Assembly (NCBI RefSeq): GCF_030656875.1
Contig: NZ_CP130943.1
Location: 1,798,001-1,862,000 of the forward strand
DNA: 64,000 nt
Source of the DNA: Prescottella sp. R16
GTDB lineage: Bacteria; Actinomycetota; Actinomycetes; Mycobacteriales; Mycobacteriaceae
Direction of reading: 5' to 3'
The notes below the pieces were generated by a model. The model did no database searches, had not been told where the DNA came from, and saw only the letters and a program-made list of their open reading frames with translations. The position numbers were made by a program, and so were the translations under genes. Positions 21,469-29,356 of this stretch are shown here, one piece after another (the stretch's first letter is position 1; each line of letters opens with the position of its first letter).

Positions 21469-22074
21469 TCAGTCGTCGACGCCGCGGGCAGCGAGGGCGT
21501 CGCCCATGGCTTCCGCGGTCATCAGTGCCGACACCACGACGGGGACGGCGAACGCGCGCAGCGAGAAGCCCAGGCCGCGGGCCTTGCGGGCGTCGGACAC
21601 CTGCGCGACGATCCCGGTCAGCAGGGGAATGCAGCGCAGGGTCATCGCCAGGACCAGCCCGGCACGGTCCGGGTTCACCCCGATCCGGCGCAGGGGTTGC
21701 AGGGCCCGGCTGATGGTGTCGAGCATGTCGGAAACGCGGGTGGTGAGGGTGACGAGGGCGGCGAGCGCGACCGCGACCACGATCGTGCCGCACACGACGG
21801 CGGCCCGTGCCCATCCGGTGAACACCACCTGGAAGGCGCCGATGAACAGCAGCAGCCACAGCAGGGGGCGCAGTTGCGCGAACGCCACCCGGGCCGGGAT
21901 GCGGGAGAGTGCGTAGAGGCCGGTGACCACTGCGAGGACGGGCAGCAGCTGCCACGGGTGGCGCACCAGGATCGTCACCGCCGCGATCGCCACGATCATC
22001 GTGACCAGTTTCGGTCCGGGGGGCAGCCGGTGCAGCAGCGATCGTCCCGGTGTGTACAGGCCGAGTGTCGTCAC
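21469..22074 (-). CDS. bioN: ECF transporter T component for biotin
   Basis: A 201-residue membrane protein with about five hydrophobic segments. It has the two Ala-Arg-Gly coupling motifs of EcfT proteins, SDARKARGLGFSL and GDALAARGVDD, the latter at the extreme C-terminus. It couples ATP hydrolysis to the substrate-binding subunit. Its ATG overlaps the end of the bioM gene by 4 bp. With bioM and bioY it forms a complete dedicated biotin importer. It ends 23 bp from convergent pspM with no obvious terminator. Confidence 0.9.
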   Translation of the reverse strand: MTTLGLYTPGRSLLHRLPPGPKLVTMIVAIAAVTILVRHPWQLLPVLAVVTGLYALSRIPARVAFAQLRPLLWLLLFIGAFQVVFTGWARAAVVCGTIVVAVALAALVTLTTRVSDMLDTISRALQPLRRIGVNPDRAGLVLAMTLRCIPLLTGIVAQVSDARKARGLGFSLRAFAVPVVVSALMTAEAMGDALAARGVDD

Positions 22075-22751
22075 CCGATCAGGTCCCGGTAGAACGCGAT
22101 GGACTCGCGGGGCGGCCCGTCGGCGGCGACGGTTCCGGAGTCGATCACGACGACCCGGTCGAAGTCGTCGAGCAGATCCAGGTGGTGGGTGACGACGACG
22201 AGTTGCTGGCGCAGCCCGGCGAGGGTGCGGCGCATCAGTCGGGCGTTGCGCAGGTCGAGCAGTGTGGTGGGTTCGTCGGCGACGATGACGTCCGGTTCGG
22301 TGACCATGACCGCGGCGAGGGCCAGCAGTTGCTTCTGGCCTCCCGACAGCAGGTGGGTGGGGTGGTCGGCGTGCCCGGACAGGCCGAAGTCGGCGAGCAC
22401 CCCGGCGACCCGGTCGGCGCGTTCGGCCTTGCTCAGGCCGCTGCGGCGCAGCGAGAACGCGATGTCCTCCGACACGGTCGGCATGACGATCTGGTGGTCG
22501 GGGTCGGTGAACACGAAGCCGACGGTGCGGCGCACCTGGCGGCCCTTGCGGGCGGTGTCGAGACCGTCGACGGTGACGGTGCCGGACGTGGGGGTGACCA
22601 GACCGTTGATCATCCGGGACAGGGTGGATTTCCCGCTGCCGTTCGCGCCGATGATGCCGATGCGCTGTTCGGTGAGGGTGAGGTCGATTCCGGTGAGCAC
22701 GCTGCGCTCACCGTAGGCGTGGCGGACGGCGTCGAATCGGATCTCGCTCAT
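22071..22751 (-). CDS. bioM: ECF transporter ATPase for biotin
   Basis: A 226-residue ABC ATPase. Walker A is GANGSGKST, the signature is LLSGGQKQLLALA, Walker B is VIVADEPTTLLD, and the H-loop is VVVTHHLD. It matches the single-ATPase BioM of BioMNY systems. It lies 11 bp downstream of bioY and overlaps bioN, so one operon. Confidence 0.92.
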   Translation of the reverse strand: MSEIRFDAVRHAYGERSVLTGIDLTLTEQRIGIIGANGSGKSTLSRMINGLVTPTSGTVTVDGLDTARKGRQVRRTVGFVFTDPDHQIVMPTVSEDIAFSLRRSGLSKAERADRVAGVLADFGLSGHADHPTHLLSGGQKQLLALAAVMVTEPDVIVADEPTTLLDLRNARLMRRTLAGLRQQLVVVTHHLDLLDDFDRVVVIDSGTVAADGPPRESIAFYRDLIG

Positions 22752-22762
22752 GAGGGGAGCGG

Positions 22763-23374
22763 TCAGGCGGCGTCGGCGGCCGCGGCGGCCGGGATCCGCC
22801 GGGACGCGGCGAGCGCGGGGTAGGCGCGATGCACCTGGGCGGCGACGACGGCGGCGACGACGGCCTTGGCGGCGTCGCCGGGCAGGAACGTGACGTTGGC
22901 GGCGAACGCGGCGGTGAGGGTCATGTCGGTGCGCAGCAGCATGCCGGCGATCCCGAATGCGTAGAGGACGGCGACGCCGCCGAGCAGGTTGATCGCGACA
23001 CCGGCGAACACGTTGTACTTCGGCAGCATCCGGTAGCTGAGCCAGCCGATGACCGCGACGGCGGGCAGCCAGCCGACGAGGAATCCGGCGGTGGGGCTGG
23101 ACAGGGACACGAGCGTGGTGCGGCCGCCGGCGAGGACGGGCAGGGCGAGGCCGAGGACGATGACGGTGAGGACCGACAGGGTGCCCTTGCGGGGGCCGAG
23201 GAGGGCTCCGGCGAGCATGACGCCGAGGCTCTGCAGTGTGATGGGGACGGCGGAGCCGCCGATGGCGATCGTGCCGGGCAGGCCCAGGGCGACGATGAGG
23301 GCGGCGAAGACGGCGATCTGCGCGAGATCACGGGCGGTGTTGCGGGGGGTGCCCGGCTGGGATGTCGGCGACAC
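22763..23374 (-). CDS. bioY: Biotin-specific S component BioY
   Basis: A 203-residue membrane protein with six hydrophobic segments. It has the BioY features QIAVFAALIVALGLPG, AVPITLQSLGVMLAGALLGPRKG and the LSSPTAGFLVGWLPA substrate-site loop. It binds biotin with high affinity and is the first gene of bioYMN. GTG 23374 is the start, with GAGGAG about 13 nt upstream. A 10-bp palindrome (23397-23406) lies just upstream and could be the site of a biotin repressor such as BioQ. Confidence 0.92.
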   Translation of the reverse strand: MSPTSQPGTPRNTARDLAQIAVFAALIVALGLPGTIAIGGSAVPITLQSLGVMLAGALLGPRKGTLSVLTVIVLGLALPVLAGGRTTLVSLSSPTAGFLVGWLPAVAVIGWLSYRMLPKYNVFAGVAINLLGGVAVLYAFGIAGMLLRTDMTLTAAFAANVTFLPGDAAKAVVAAVVAAQVHRAYPALAASRRIPAAAAADAA

Positions 23375-23396
23375 GGCTATCGACTGCTCCTCGGGT

Positions 23397-23406
23397 GTTC
23401 ACGAAC
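23397..23406. promoter_or_regulatory. Possible BioQ-type operator upstream of bioY
   Basis: GTTCACGAAC is a perfect palindrome 22 bp before the bioY start codon. BioQ sites in Corynebacteriales contain GAAC/GTTC half sites. It is short, so this is only a candidate. Confidence 0.35.
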
Positions 23407-23619
23407 GGGACCGATCCGGTCCAACCTCGCGAGCTTATGCCAGGGAGTGGCCCGCAGCGGAAGGCCAGCCCCACCGGATGGCCGGTCGAGGTCCTCAGGG
23501 TGAACCCCCATCTTTCCCTGATCTTGCCGCTGAGCTGGTGCTTTCCTGGTTCTCGCGTGCCACGATCGAGGGGTCGCCGCCGGTAGGATCGGCGACGAGA
23601 ACTAATCAGGAGGATTGTC

Positions 23620-23796
23620 GTGTTCTGGAAGATTGTCGGTGTCGTGGCGCTGGTGTGGATCGCGTTCGCGCTGATCGGGGCACTCGTGAAGGGCCTGTTC
23701 TGGATTCTCGCGGTCAGTGCGGTCGTCTTCGGTCTCTACATGCTGTTCAAGGCGATGTCGGGGAGCAACAGCAGCGCCGACCGTTCCAGGTTCTGA
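23620..23796 (+). CDS. Small hydrophobic membrane protein (58 aa)
   Basis: A short gene with strong signals: AGGAGG at 23608-23613 placed 6 nt before GTG 23620, and TAGGAT at 23584-23589 as a likely -10. The product is VFWKIVGVVALVWIAFALIG followed by a second hydrophobic stretch (LFWILAVSAVVFGLYMLF) and a polar tail (MSGSNSSADRSRF). This predicts two membrane helices linked by a short loop. No function is known to me. Codon use matches the neighbours, so it is native rather than spurious. Confidence 0.72.
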   Translation: MFWKIVGVVALVWIAFALIGALVKGLFWILAVSAVVFGLYMLFKAMSGSNSSADRSRF

Positions 23797-23835
23797 CGGG
23801 GTCGGTAAGCACTGCGCCCGGCGGCCGGCCGGGGC

Positions 23836-24561
23836 ATGATGACGATCATGGAGCCGATTCCCGAGGACTGGCAGCGCGGGCTGGTGATCGTCGCGCATCC
23901 CGACGACATCGAGTACGGGGCCGCAGCGGCCGTGGCGCACTGGACCGAGCAGGGCAAGGACGTGCGGTATGCGCTGGTGACCAGCGGCGAGGCGGGGATC
24001 GCCGGACTGCATCCGCGCGAGTGCGCAGCACTGCGGGAGGCGGAGCAGCGCCGCTCGGCCGTGGTGGTCGGGGTGACGCAGGTCGAGTTTCTCGGCTACC
24101 CGGACGGCCGGATCGAATACGGTCCGCAGCTACGGATGGATCTGGCCCGCGTCATCCGCCGGCACCGCCCGGAGATGGTGGTGACGATGAACCACCGCGA
24201 GACGTGGGGGCCGGGCTTCCTCAACAGCGCCGACCATCGAGCGGTCGGGTCGGCGGCCCTCGACGCCGTCGCCGACGCCGCGAACGAGTGGATCTTCCCG
24301 GAGCTCACCGAACCGCCGTGGACGGGGGTGCGGTGGGCTGCGGTCAACGCGATGGTCGGGATCACGCACGCCGTCGACGTCACCGCGACCGTGGAACGGG
24401 CCGTGCAGTCGCTGTGCGAACACCGCGCCTACCTCGAGGCGCTGAGCCCCGATTCGGTCCGGGAACAGGCGGTCCGTCAGGTCGAGATGGCGACCGGGCC
24501 GAAGCCGGGATTCGACGCCGAACGGGCCGTCGGCTTCGAGCTGTACGTGTTCGGCGGTTGA
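23836..24561 (+). CDS. PIG-L family deacetylase (MshB/GlcNAc-PI deacetylase-like)
   Basis: A 241-residue zinc-dependent deacetylase. The motif VIVAHPDDIEYG supplies the His-Pro-Asp-Asp zinc and base residues, and SADHRAVGSAALDAV the third zinc ligand. Family members deacetylate N-acetyl-sugar conjugates such as mycothiol precursors, bacillithiol precursors or glycolipids. Three ATGs are close together (23836, 23839, 23848); the last gives MEPIPEDWQ and is equally plausible. It is not next to mycothiol genes, so its substrate is open. Confidence 0.88.
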   Translation: MMTIMEPIPEDWQRGLVIVAHPDDIEYGAAAAVAHWTEQGKDVRYALVTSGEAGIAGLHPRECAALREAEQRRSAVVVGVTQVEFLGYPDGRIEYGPQLRMDLARVIRRHRPEMVVTMNHRETWGPGFLNSADHRAVGSAALDAVADAANEWIFPELTEPPWTGVRWAAVNAMVGITHAVDVTATVERAVQSLCEHRAYLEALSPDSVREQAVRQVEMATGPKPGFDAERAVGFELYVFGG

Positions 24562-24576
24562 GTCCGGTCGCGCCGG

Positions 24577-25467
24577 TCAGGTCACCGGCGCCCCGACGAC
24601 GACCCGTCCGGCTCCCGGTACGGCCTCGACGTCGATCGGCAACTGTCCGACGAACTCGCCGTCGGCGTACGAGGTGACGGGACTGCCGGTCTCGAGCCGC
24701 AGGGTGCGGGTCCGGAAGGTCTGCACCTCGTCGAGGTGGATGTGGGTGCCCTTGTAGACGGTGGGGAACAGGCGCACCAGTTTCAGCCGGTTGCCTGCGG
24801 CGACGATGGTGACGTCGAGGAGCCCGTCGTCGAGTTTCGCGTTCGGGGTGATGAGCATGCCGCCGCCGTACGAGGTGCCGTTGCCGACCGACACCATGGT
24901 GGCGTCGAGGTCGATCGTGCGGTCGTCGAGAACGAGCCGGTAGGGGATCGGTTTCAGCTGGGCCAGTTCGACGAGCATCGCGAGGTTGTAGCGCATCGGC
25001 CCGCGCGGCCACCGCATCCGGTTGGCGCGGTCGGTGACGAGGGCGTCGAATCCGCTGGACAGGACGGTGCCGAACCACTGGTCTCCGGCGCGGGCCAGGT
25101 CGACGGTCGCGATCTGCCCGTCGGCGACGATGTCGGCGGCGGCGACCGGATCGTCGACGGGAATGCCGAACAGGCGGGCGTGGTCGTTGCCGGTGCCGCC
25201 GGGCACGATCCCGAGCGGGGTACCGGTCTGGGTCAACGCCTGCCACGCGATGTGGACGAGTCCGTCACCGCCGGCGGCGACGAGGACGTCGGTACCGGCG
25301 GTGACGGCCCGCCGGGCGAGAGCGAGGGCGTCGTCGGCGTCGACGCCGGCGATCTCGGTGACCGTGACGCCGCGCTCCCGTAACCGTGCCACCGCCGCGG
25401 CGGCCGCGGCCGGTGCGTGTCCGCTGCCGGCGGCCGGGTTGGTGAGGACGGTGACCGAGCGGATCAT
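24577..25467 (-). CDS. Diacylglycerol/lipid kinase family protein (Rv2252-like)
   Basis: A 296-residue DAGK catalytic-domain protein starting MIRSVTVLTNPAAGSG. The nucleotide-binding motif is VAAGGDGLVHIAWQAL, and GIVPGGTGNDHARLFGIP follows, both hallmarks of YegS/DgkB-type lipid kinases. It phosphorylates a diacylglycerol-like or related lipid with ATP. Its ATG overlaps the stop codon of the upstream flavoprotein gene (ATGA), so the two are co-translated. The pair matches Rv2251-Rv2252 of M. tuberculosis, where the kinase affects phosphatidylinositol mannoside synthesis. Confidence 0.88.
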   Translation of the reverse strand: MIRSVTVLTNPAAGSGHAPAAAAAAVARLRERGVTVTEIAGVDADDALALARRAVTAGTDVLVAAGGDGLVHIAWQALTQTGTPLGIVPGGTGNDHARLFGIPVDDPVAAADIVADGQIATVDLARAGDQWFGTVLSSGFDALVTDRANRMRWPRGPMRYNLAMLVELAQLKPIPYRLVLDDRTIDLDATMVSVGNGTSYGGGMLITPNAKLDDGLLDVTIVAAGNRLKLVRLFPTVYKGTHIHLDEVQTFRTRTLRLETGSPVTSYADGEFVGQLPIDVEAVPGAGRVVVGAPVT

Positions 25468-27092
25468 GGGATCAGCTTGCCGGGGTTGAGGATTCCGGCG
25501 GGGTCGAGTTCGTTCTTCACGGCGCGCAGCACCCGGCTGCCGAGGTCGCCGATCTCGGCGCCCATCCACGGCCGGTGGTCGCGTCCGACGGCGTGATGGT
25601 GGGTGATGGTGCCGCCCGCCGCCACGATCGCGTCACCCGCAGCCTTCTTCGCCGTCGCCCACTGGGTGAGCGGGTCGGCGGCCTGCGCGCACACGACGGT
25701 GAAGTACAGCGACGCCCCCGTCCGGTAGGTGTGCGAGATGTGGCACATCACCAGCGCCGGGGTGCCCTGCTCGCCCAAGGACTCCGTGAGCGCTGCCGTG
25801 ACCGCGGCGCGCAGGTTCGCCAGGTTGGACCAGCGGGTCGCGGTTTCGAGGGTCTCGGCGATCGCGCCCGCGTTCAGCAGTGCGTCCCGCAGGTAGGGGG
25901 CGTCGAAGCGGCCGTGCTCCCACTGGCGGGCCGGTTCCTCACCGAGGGACGTGCCACCGGCCGCGGCGAGGATCGCGTTCACCTCCGCGGAACGGGCCTC
26001 GACGTGGGCGTCGGTGCCCTCGAACGTCGTGATCGCGAGACAACCGGCGGTGGGGCTGTCGCCGCCGATGTCACCGGCCAGCGCCAGGTTGATGCCGGTC
26101 TCGGCCTCGTCGGACAGCCGCATCACGGTGGGCGCCGACCCGGACTGGACGACGGCGCGCAGGGCGTCGGCGCCGGTCGCGAAGTCGGGGAACGACCACG
26201 CCCGGTAGCCGGTGCGCTCCGGAACCGGATGCACCCGCACCGTCACCTCGGTGACGATGCCGAGCGTGCCCTCCGAACCCACGAACAGCTCCCGCAGGTC
26301 CGGGCCCGCCGCCGACGCCGGACCACGGCCCAGGTCGAGGCTGCCGGACGGGGTCGCGACCCGCAGCGACTCGACCATGTCGTCGAAGCGCCCGTAGCCG
26401 GCCGAGGCCTGACCCGACGAGCGGGTCGCCGCGAATCCGCCGATCGTGGCGAACTGGAAACTCTGCGGGAAGTGTCCGAGGGAGAACCCGTGGGCGCCGA
26501 GGAGCTGCTCGGCCTGCGGGCCGGTCACCCCGGCCTGCAGCGTCGCGACACCCGACACCGCGTCGACGTCGACGAGCGCGTTCAGGCGACGCAGATCGAG
26601 GGACACGACGGCACCGAATCGGCCGCGTTCCGGGTCCACCCCGCCGACGACGGACGTGCCGCCACCGAACGGGACGACCGCGATCTGCTCTGCGGCGCAG
26701 AACCGCAGCAGCGCCAGCACCTCGTCGTGGCTGCCGGGCAGCAGCACCGCGTCGGGGGCGTCCTGCGCGTCGGGGGCCTTGCGGCGCAGCAGGTCCGGGG
26801 TGCTCTTGCCGCCGGCGTGGCGCAACCGGATCGCGTCGTCGGTGCGGACGTGGTCGCTGCCGAGCAGTCCGGTGAGGGCGTCGGCGAGAGCAGGTGCGAG
26901 AGCGCTCGGACGCAGTACGGTGTCGGTCTCGGACGGCGGCGGCGACTGCTCGGCCGACACCCCGAGTGCTTGCTGCAGCAGCGTGGTGACCTGCTCGGAC
27001 AGGGTGCGCCGGGACTCGGCGACACCCCAGGCGTCCCACTCCATTGTGGGGGCGGCGGTGGTGGGGAACTCGGGGACGAAGGCATCCGACAT
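25464..27092 (-). CDS. FAD-binding oxidase, alkyldihydroxyacetonephosphate synthase-like
   Basis: A 542-residue flavoprotein. It has a PCMH FAD domain with VVPFGGGTSVVGGVDPERG and TLQAGVTGPQAEQLLGAHG, and SFQFATIGGFAATRSSGQASAGYGRFDDMV. The C-terminal FAD-oxidase lobe follows. Overall it is closest to alkyl-DHAP synthase (AGPS), which makes the ether bond in ether lipids, but bacterial members may act on other 2-hydroxy acids. It is translationally coupled to the lipid kinase and divergent from a TetR gene only 20 bp away. glpD lies beyond that, so all enzymes here handle glycerol-phosphate backbones. Confidence 0.84.
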   Translation of the reverse strand: MSDAFVPEFPTTAAPTMEWDAWGVAESRRTLSEQVTTLLQQALGVSAEQSPPPSETDTVLRPSALAPALADALTGLLGSDHVRTDDAIRLRHAGGKSTPDLLRRKAPDAQDAPDAVLLPGSHDEVLALLRFCAAEQIAVVPFGGGTSVVGGVDPERGRFGAVVSLDLRRLNALVDVDAVSGVATLQAGVTGPQAEQLLGAHGFSLGHFPQSFQFATIGGFAATRSSGQASAGYGRFDDMVESLRVATPSGSLDLGRGPASAAGPDLRELFVGSEGTLGIVTEVTVRVHPVPERTGYRAWSFPDFATGADALRAVVQSGSAPTVMRLSDEAETGINLALAGDIGGDSPTAGCLAITTFEGTDAHVEARSAEVNAILAAAGGTSLGEEPARQWEHGRFDAPYLRDALLNAGAIAETLETATRWSNLANLRAAVTAALTESLGEQGTPALVMCHISHTYRTGASLYFTVVCAQAADPLTQWATAKKAAGDAIVAAGGTITHHHAVGRDHRPWMGAEIGDLGSRVLRAVKNELDPAGILNPGKLIP

Positions 27093-27095
27093 GCA

Positions 27096-27127
27096 TTACA
27101 GTGTTACATGAAATGTCTAGTTGTAAC
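27096..27127. promoter_or_regulatory. Divergent control region of AGPS-like and TetR genes
   Basis: Three pentamers lie in 31 bp: TTACA at 27096-27100, TTACA at 27104-27108 and the inverted TGTAA at 27122-27126. GTTACA/TGTAAC form the outer arms of an inverted repeat, and ACAT-GAA-ATGT lies inside. The site covers the TetR start codon, suggesting autoregulation and joint control. Confidence 0.5.
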
Positions 27128-27724
27128 GAAGTTTCCGACTCACCGGTGTCGTCCGGGCCCGTCACGTCGTCGGTCGACGACCTGATCCTCGACGCGGCCC
27201 GGACGTGCATCCTCGACTTCGGTCTGCGGCGCACGACACTCGCCGAGATCGCCCGCCGCGCCGGGGTCAGCCGGCCGACCGTCTACCGGCGCTGGCCCGA
27301 CACCCGTGCCGTCGTCGCCGATCTGCTCACCCGGGAGATCGCAACGGTCGTGCCGCAGATGGGTGGCGACGATCCGGTCCGCACCCGCCTGGTCCGCGGT
27401 GTCGTCGAAGTGGCCGCCGGAGTGCGGGAGCATCCGCTGTTCGCGAAGATCCTGCGGTCCGATCCGGATCTGCTCATGACGTACATCGTCGAACGCATCG
27501 GCACCAGCCAGCGCGCGATCGTCGCCCTGCTGTCCCAGACCGTCGCCGCCGGACAGCAGGACGGGTCGATCCGCGCCGGGGAACCCGCCCACCTGGCGGC
27601 GATGGTGCTGCTCATCGCGCAGTCGGCCGTCCAGTCCGCCGGAATGATCGCCGACGTGCTGCCCGCCGACCCCCTCACCACCGAACTCGCTCTCGCCGTC
27701 GACGCGTATCTCGCGCCGCGCTGA
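27113..27724 (+). CDS. TetR family transcriptional regulator
   Basis: A 203-residue regulator. The helix-turn-helix is TTLAEIARRAGVSRPTVYRRWPDTRAVVADLL, near residues 38-70. The C-terminal ligand domain resembles Rv2250c-type regulators. ATG 27113 lies in the shared promoter with no clear Shine-Dalgarno, so a leaderless start or a later GTG is possible. It is divergent from the AGPS-like gene by 20 bp and precedes glpD by 31 bp. It probably controls both units, sensing a lipid or acyl compound. Confidence 0.88.
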   Translation: MSSCNEVSDSPVSSGPVTSSVDDLILDAARTCILDFGLRRTTLAEIARRAGVSRPTVYRRWPDTRAVVADLLTREIATVVPQMGGDDPVRTRLVRGVVEVAAGVREHPLFAKILRSDPDLLMTYIVERIGTSQRAIVALLSQTVAAGQQDGSIRAGEPAHLAAMVLLIAQSAVQSAGMIADVLPADPLTTELALAVDAYLAPR

Positions 27725-27755
27725 GCTGCGCCGGATCGAACCAGGAGGACCTCTC

Positions 27756-29264
27756 GTGCCGGACCATTCGCTCTCCGCGCTGAACGCCGACCGACGCAGC
27801 CGTGAACTGGCGGACCTCGGGGACCGCGGCGACGTCGACGTCCTCGTGATCGGCGGCGGCATCACCGGCGTCGGTACCGCCCTCGACGCCGCGTCGCGAG
27901 GCCTGCGGACCGTCCTCGTCGACAAGCACGACCTGGCGTTCGGCACCAGCCGGTGGAGTTCCAAACTCGCACACGGCGGCCTGCGCTACCTGGCGTCCGG
28001 CAACGTCGGGATCGCGCGGGAGAGCGCCGTCGAACGCGGCATCCTCATGACCCGCACCGCACCGCACCTGGTGCGGGCGCTGCCGCAGCTGGTGCCGCTG
28101 CTGCCGTCGGTGGGAACGTTCGAGAAGGCACTGGTCCGAACCGGTTTCCTGGCCGGCGACGCGCTGCGGGCCACGGCGCGGACCCCGTCGTCGGTGCTGC
28201 CGCGGTCCCGCCGGATCGATGCCGCGCACGCGATCCGGCTCGCCCCGACCGTCCGCCGCGACGGTCTGCGCGGCGGCCTGCTCGCGTACGACGGTCAGCT
28301 CGTCGACGACGCCCGCCTGGTGGTGGCCCTCGCGCGCACCGCCGCGTCGTACGGCGCGTCGATCCTCACCCGCGTCGGCGCGTACGACGTGACCGGTGAC
28401 GCGGTGCGGTTGCGCGACGAACTCACCGGCGAGGAGACGACGATCCGGCCCCGCGCCGTGGTGAACGCGGCCGGAGTGTGGGCCGGCCACGTCGACCCGG
28501 ACATCCGTCTCAAGCCGAGCCGCGGCACCCATCTGGTGCTGCCGGCTGCGCTGCTCGGGAATCCGACGGCCGCACTGACGGTGCCGATCCCGGGGGAGAC
28601 GAACCGGTTCGTGTTCGCGCTGCCCGCGCAGCTCGGACGCGTCTACCTGGGGCTCACCGACGAGGCCGTCGACGGGCCGCTCCCGGACGTGCCGACCCCG
28701 TCGGAGTCGGAGATCGCGTTCCTCCTCGACACCGTGAACACCGCGTTGGCCACGCCGATCGGACGCACCGACATTCTCGGTGCGTTCGCCGGGCTGCGCC
28801 CACTGCTCGATTCGGGGGACGGCGCGACCGCCGACCTGTCCCGCAACCATGCGGTGCTGCGCTCGTCGACCGGGGTGATCAGTGTCGTCGGCGGCAAGCT
28901 CACCACCTACCGGAAGATGGCGCAGGACGCCGTGGACGCCGCAGTCGCCGCGTCCGGGTTGCCTGCCGGCCCGTGTGTGACTCGTGCGCTGCCTGCGGTC
29001 GGCGCCGATGCGGTGGTACCGCGGAACCTGCCGGCGTCCCTCGTCGCCCGCTACGGCAGCGAGGCGGAACTCGTTGCGGCAGCAGGGGACCCGACGCCGA
29101 TCGCCGACGGTATCGACGTCACCCACGCCGAACTCGCGTTCGCCGTCAGCCACGAGGGCGCCCTCGACGTCGACGACCTCCTCGACCGCCGCACCCGCAT
29201 CGGCCTCGTCGCCGACGACCGGGACCGCGCCGTGGCGGCAGCGGAGCGAGCGCTGGGCGGCTGA
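27756..29264 (+). CDS. glpD: Glycerol-3-phosphate dehydrogenase (FAD, aerobic)
   Basis: A 502-residue FAD enzyme that oxidises glycerol-3-phosphate to dihydroxyacetone phosphate and passes electrons to the quinone pool. The Rossmann motif is VLVIGGGITGVGTALDAASRG; the family segment SRWSSKLAHGGLRYL and VVNAAGVWA follow, and a C-terminal DAO-C domain ends the protein. GTG 27756 has a perfect AGGAGG (about 27742-27747) upstream. With TetR before it, the arrangement matches Rv2250c-Rv2249c (glpD1). The DHAP product could feed the AGPS-like enzyme. Confidence 0.94.
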   Translation: MPDHSLSALNADRRSRELADLGDRGDVDVLVIGGGITGVGTALDAASRGLRTVLVDKHDLAFGTSRWSSKLAHGGLRYLASGNVGIARESAVERGILMTRTAPHLVRALPQLVPLLPSVGTFEKALVRTGFLAGDALRATARTPSSVLPRSRRIDAAHAIRLAPTVRRDGLRGGLLAYDGQLVDDARLVVALARTAASYGASILTRVGAYDVTGDAVRLRDELTGEETTIRPRAVVNAAGVWAGHVDPDIRLKPSRGTHLVLPAALLGNPTAALTVPIPGETNRFVFALPAQLGRVYLGLTDEAVDGPLPDVPTPSESEIAFLLDTVNTALATPIGRTDILGAFAGLRPLLDSGDGATADLSRNHAVLRSSTGVISVVGGKLTTYRKMAQDAVDAAVAASGLPAGPCVTRALPAVGADAVVPRNLPASLVARYGSEAELVAAAGDPTPIADGIDVTHAELAFAVSHEGALDVDDLLDRRTRIGLVADDRDRAVAAAERALGG

Positions 29265-29271
29265 CCGGCGC

Positions 29272-29324
29272 CGCGGGCGGTTACTGCACGGAACGTCGAG
29301 AAGGATTCGCAGCAACCGCCCGCG
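29272..29324. repeat. Stem-loop repeat copy 2 (after glpD)
   Basis: Arms 29272-29287 and 29309-29324 pair at 15 of 16 positions around a 21-nt loop. Arms and loop (CGTCGAGAAGGA) are shared with copy 3 at 30349-30395; the arm core is shared with copy 1. It is a likely terminator. Confidence 0.75.
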
Positions 29325-29356
29325 TCCGGCGGTCGGCGCGAGTACCGTTGACGGAC

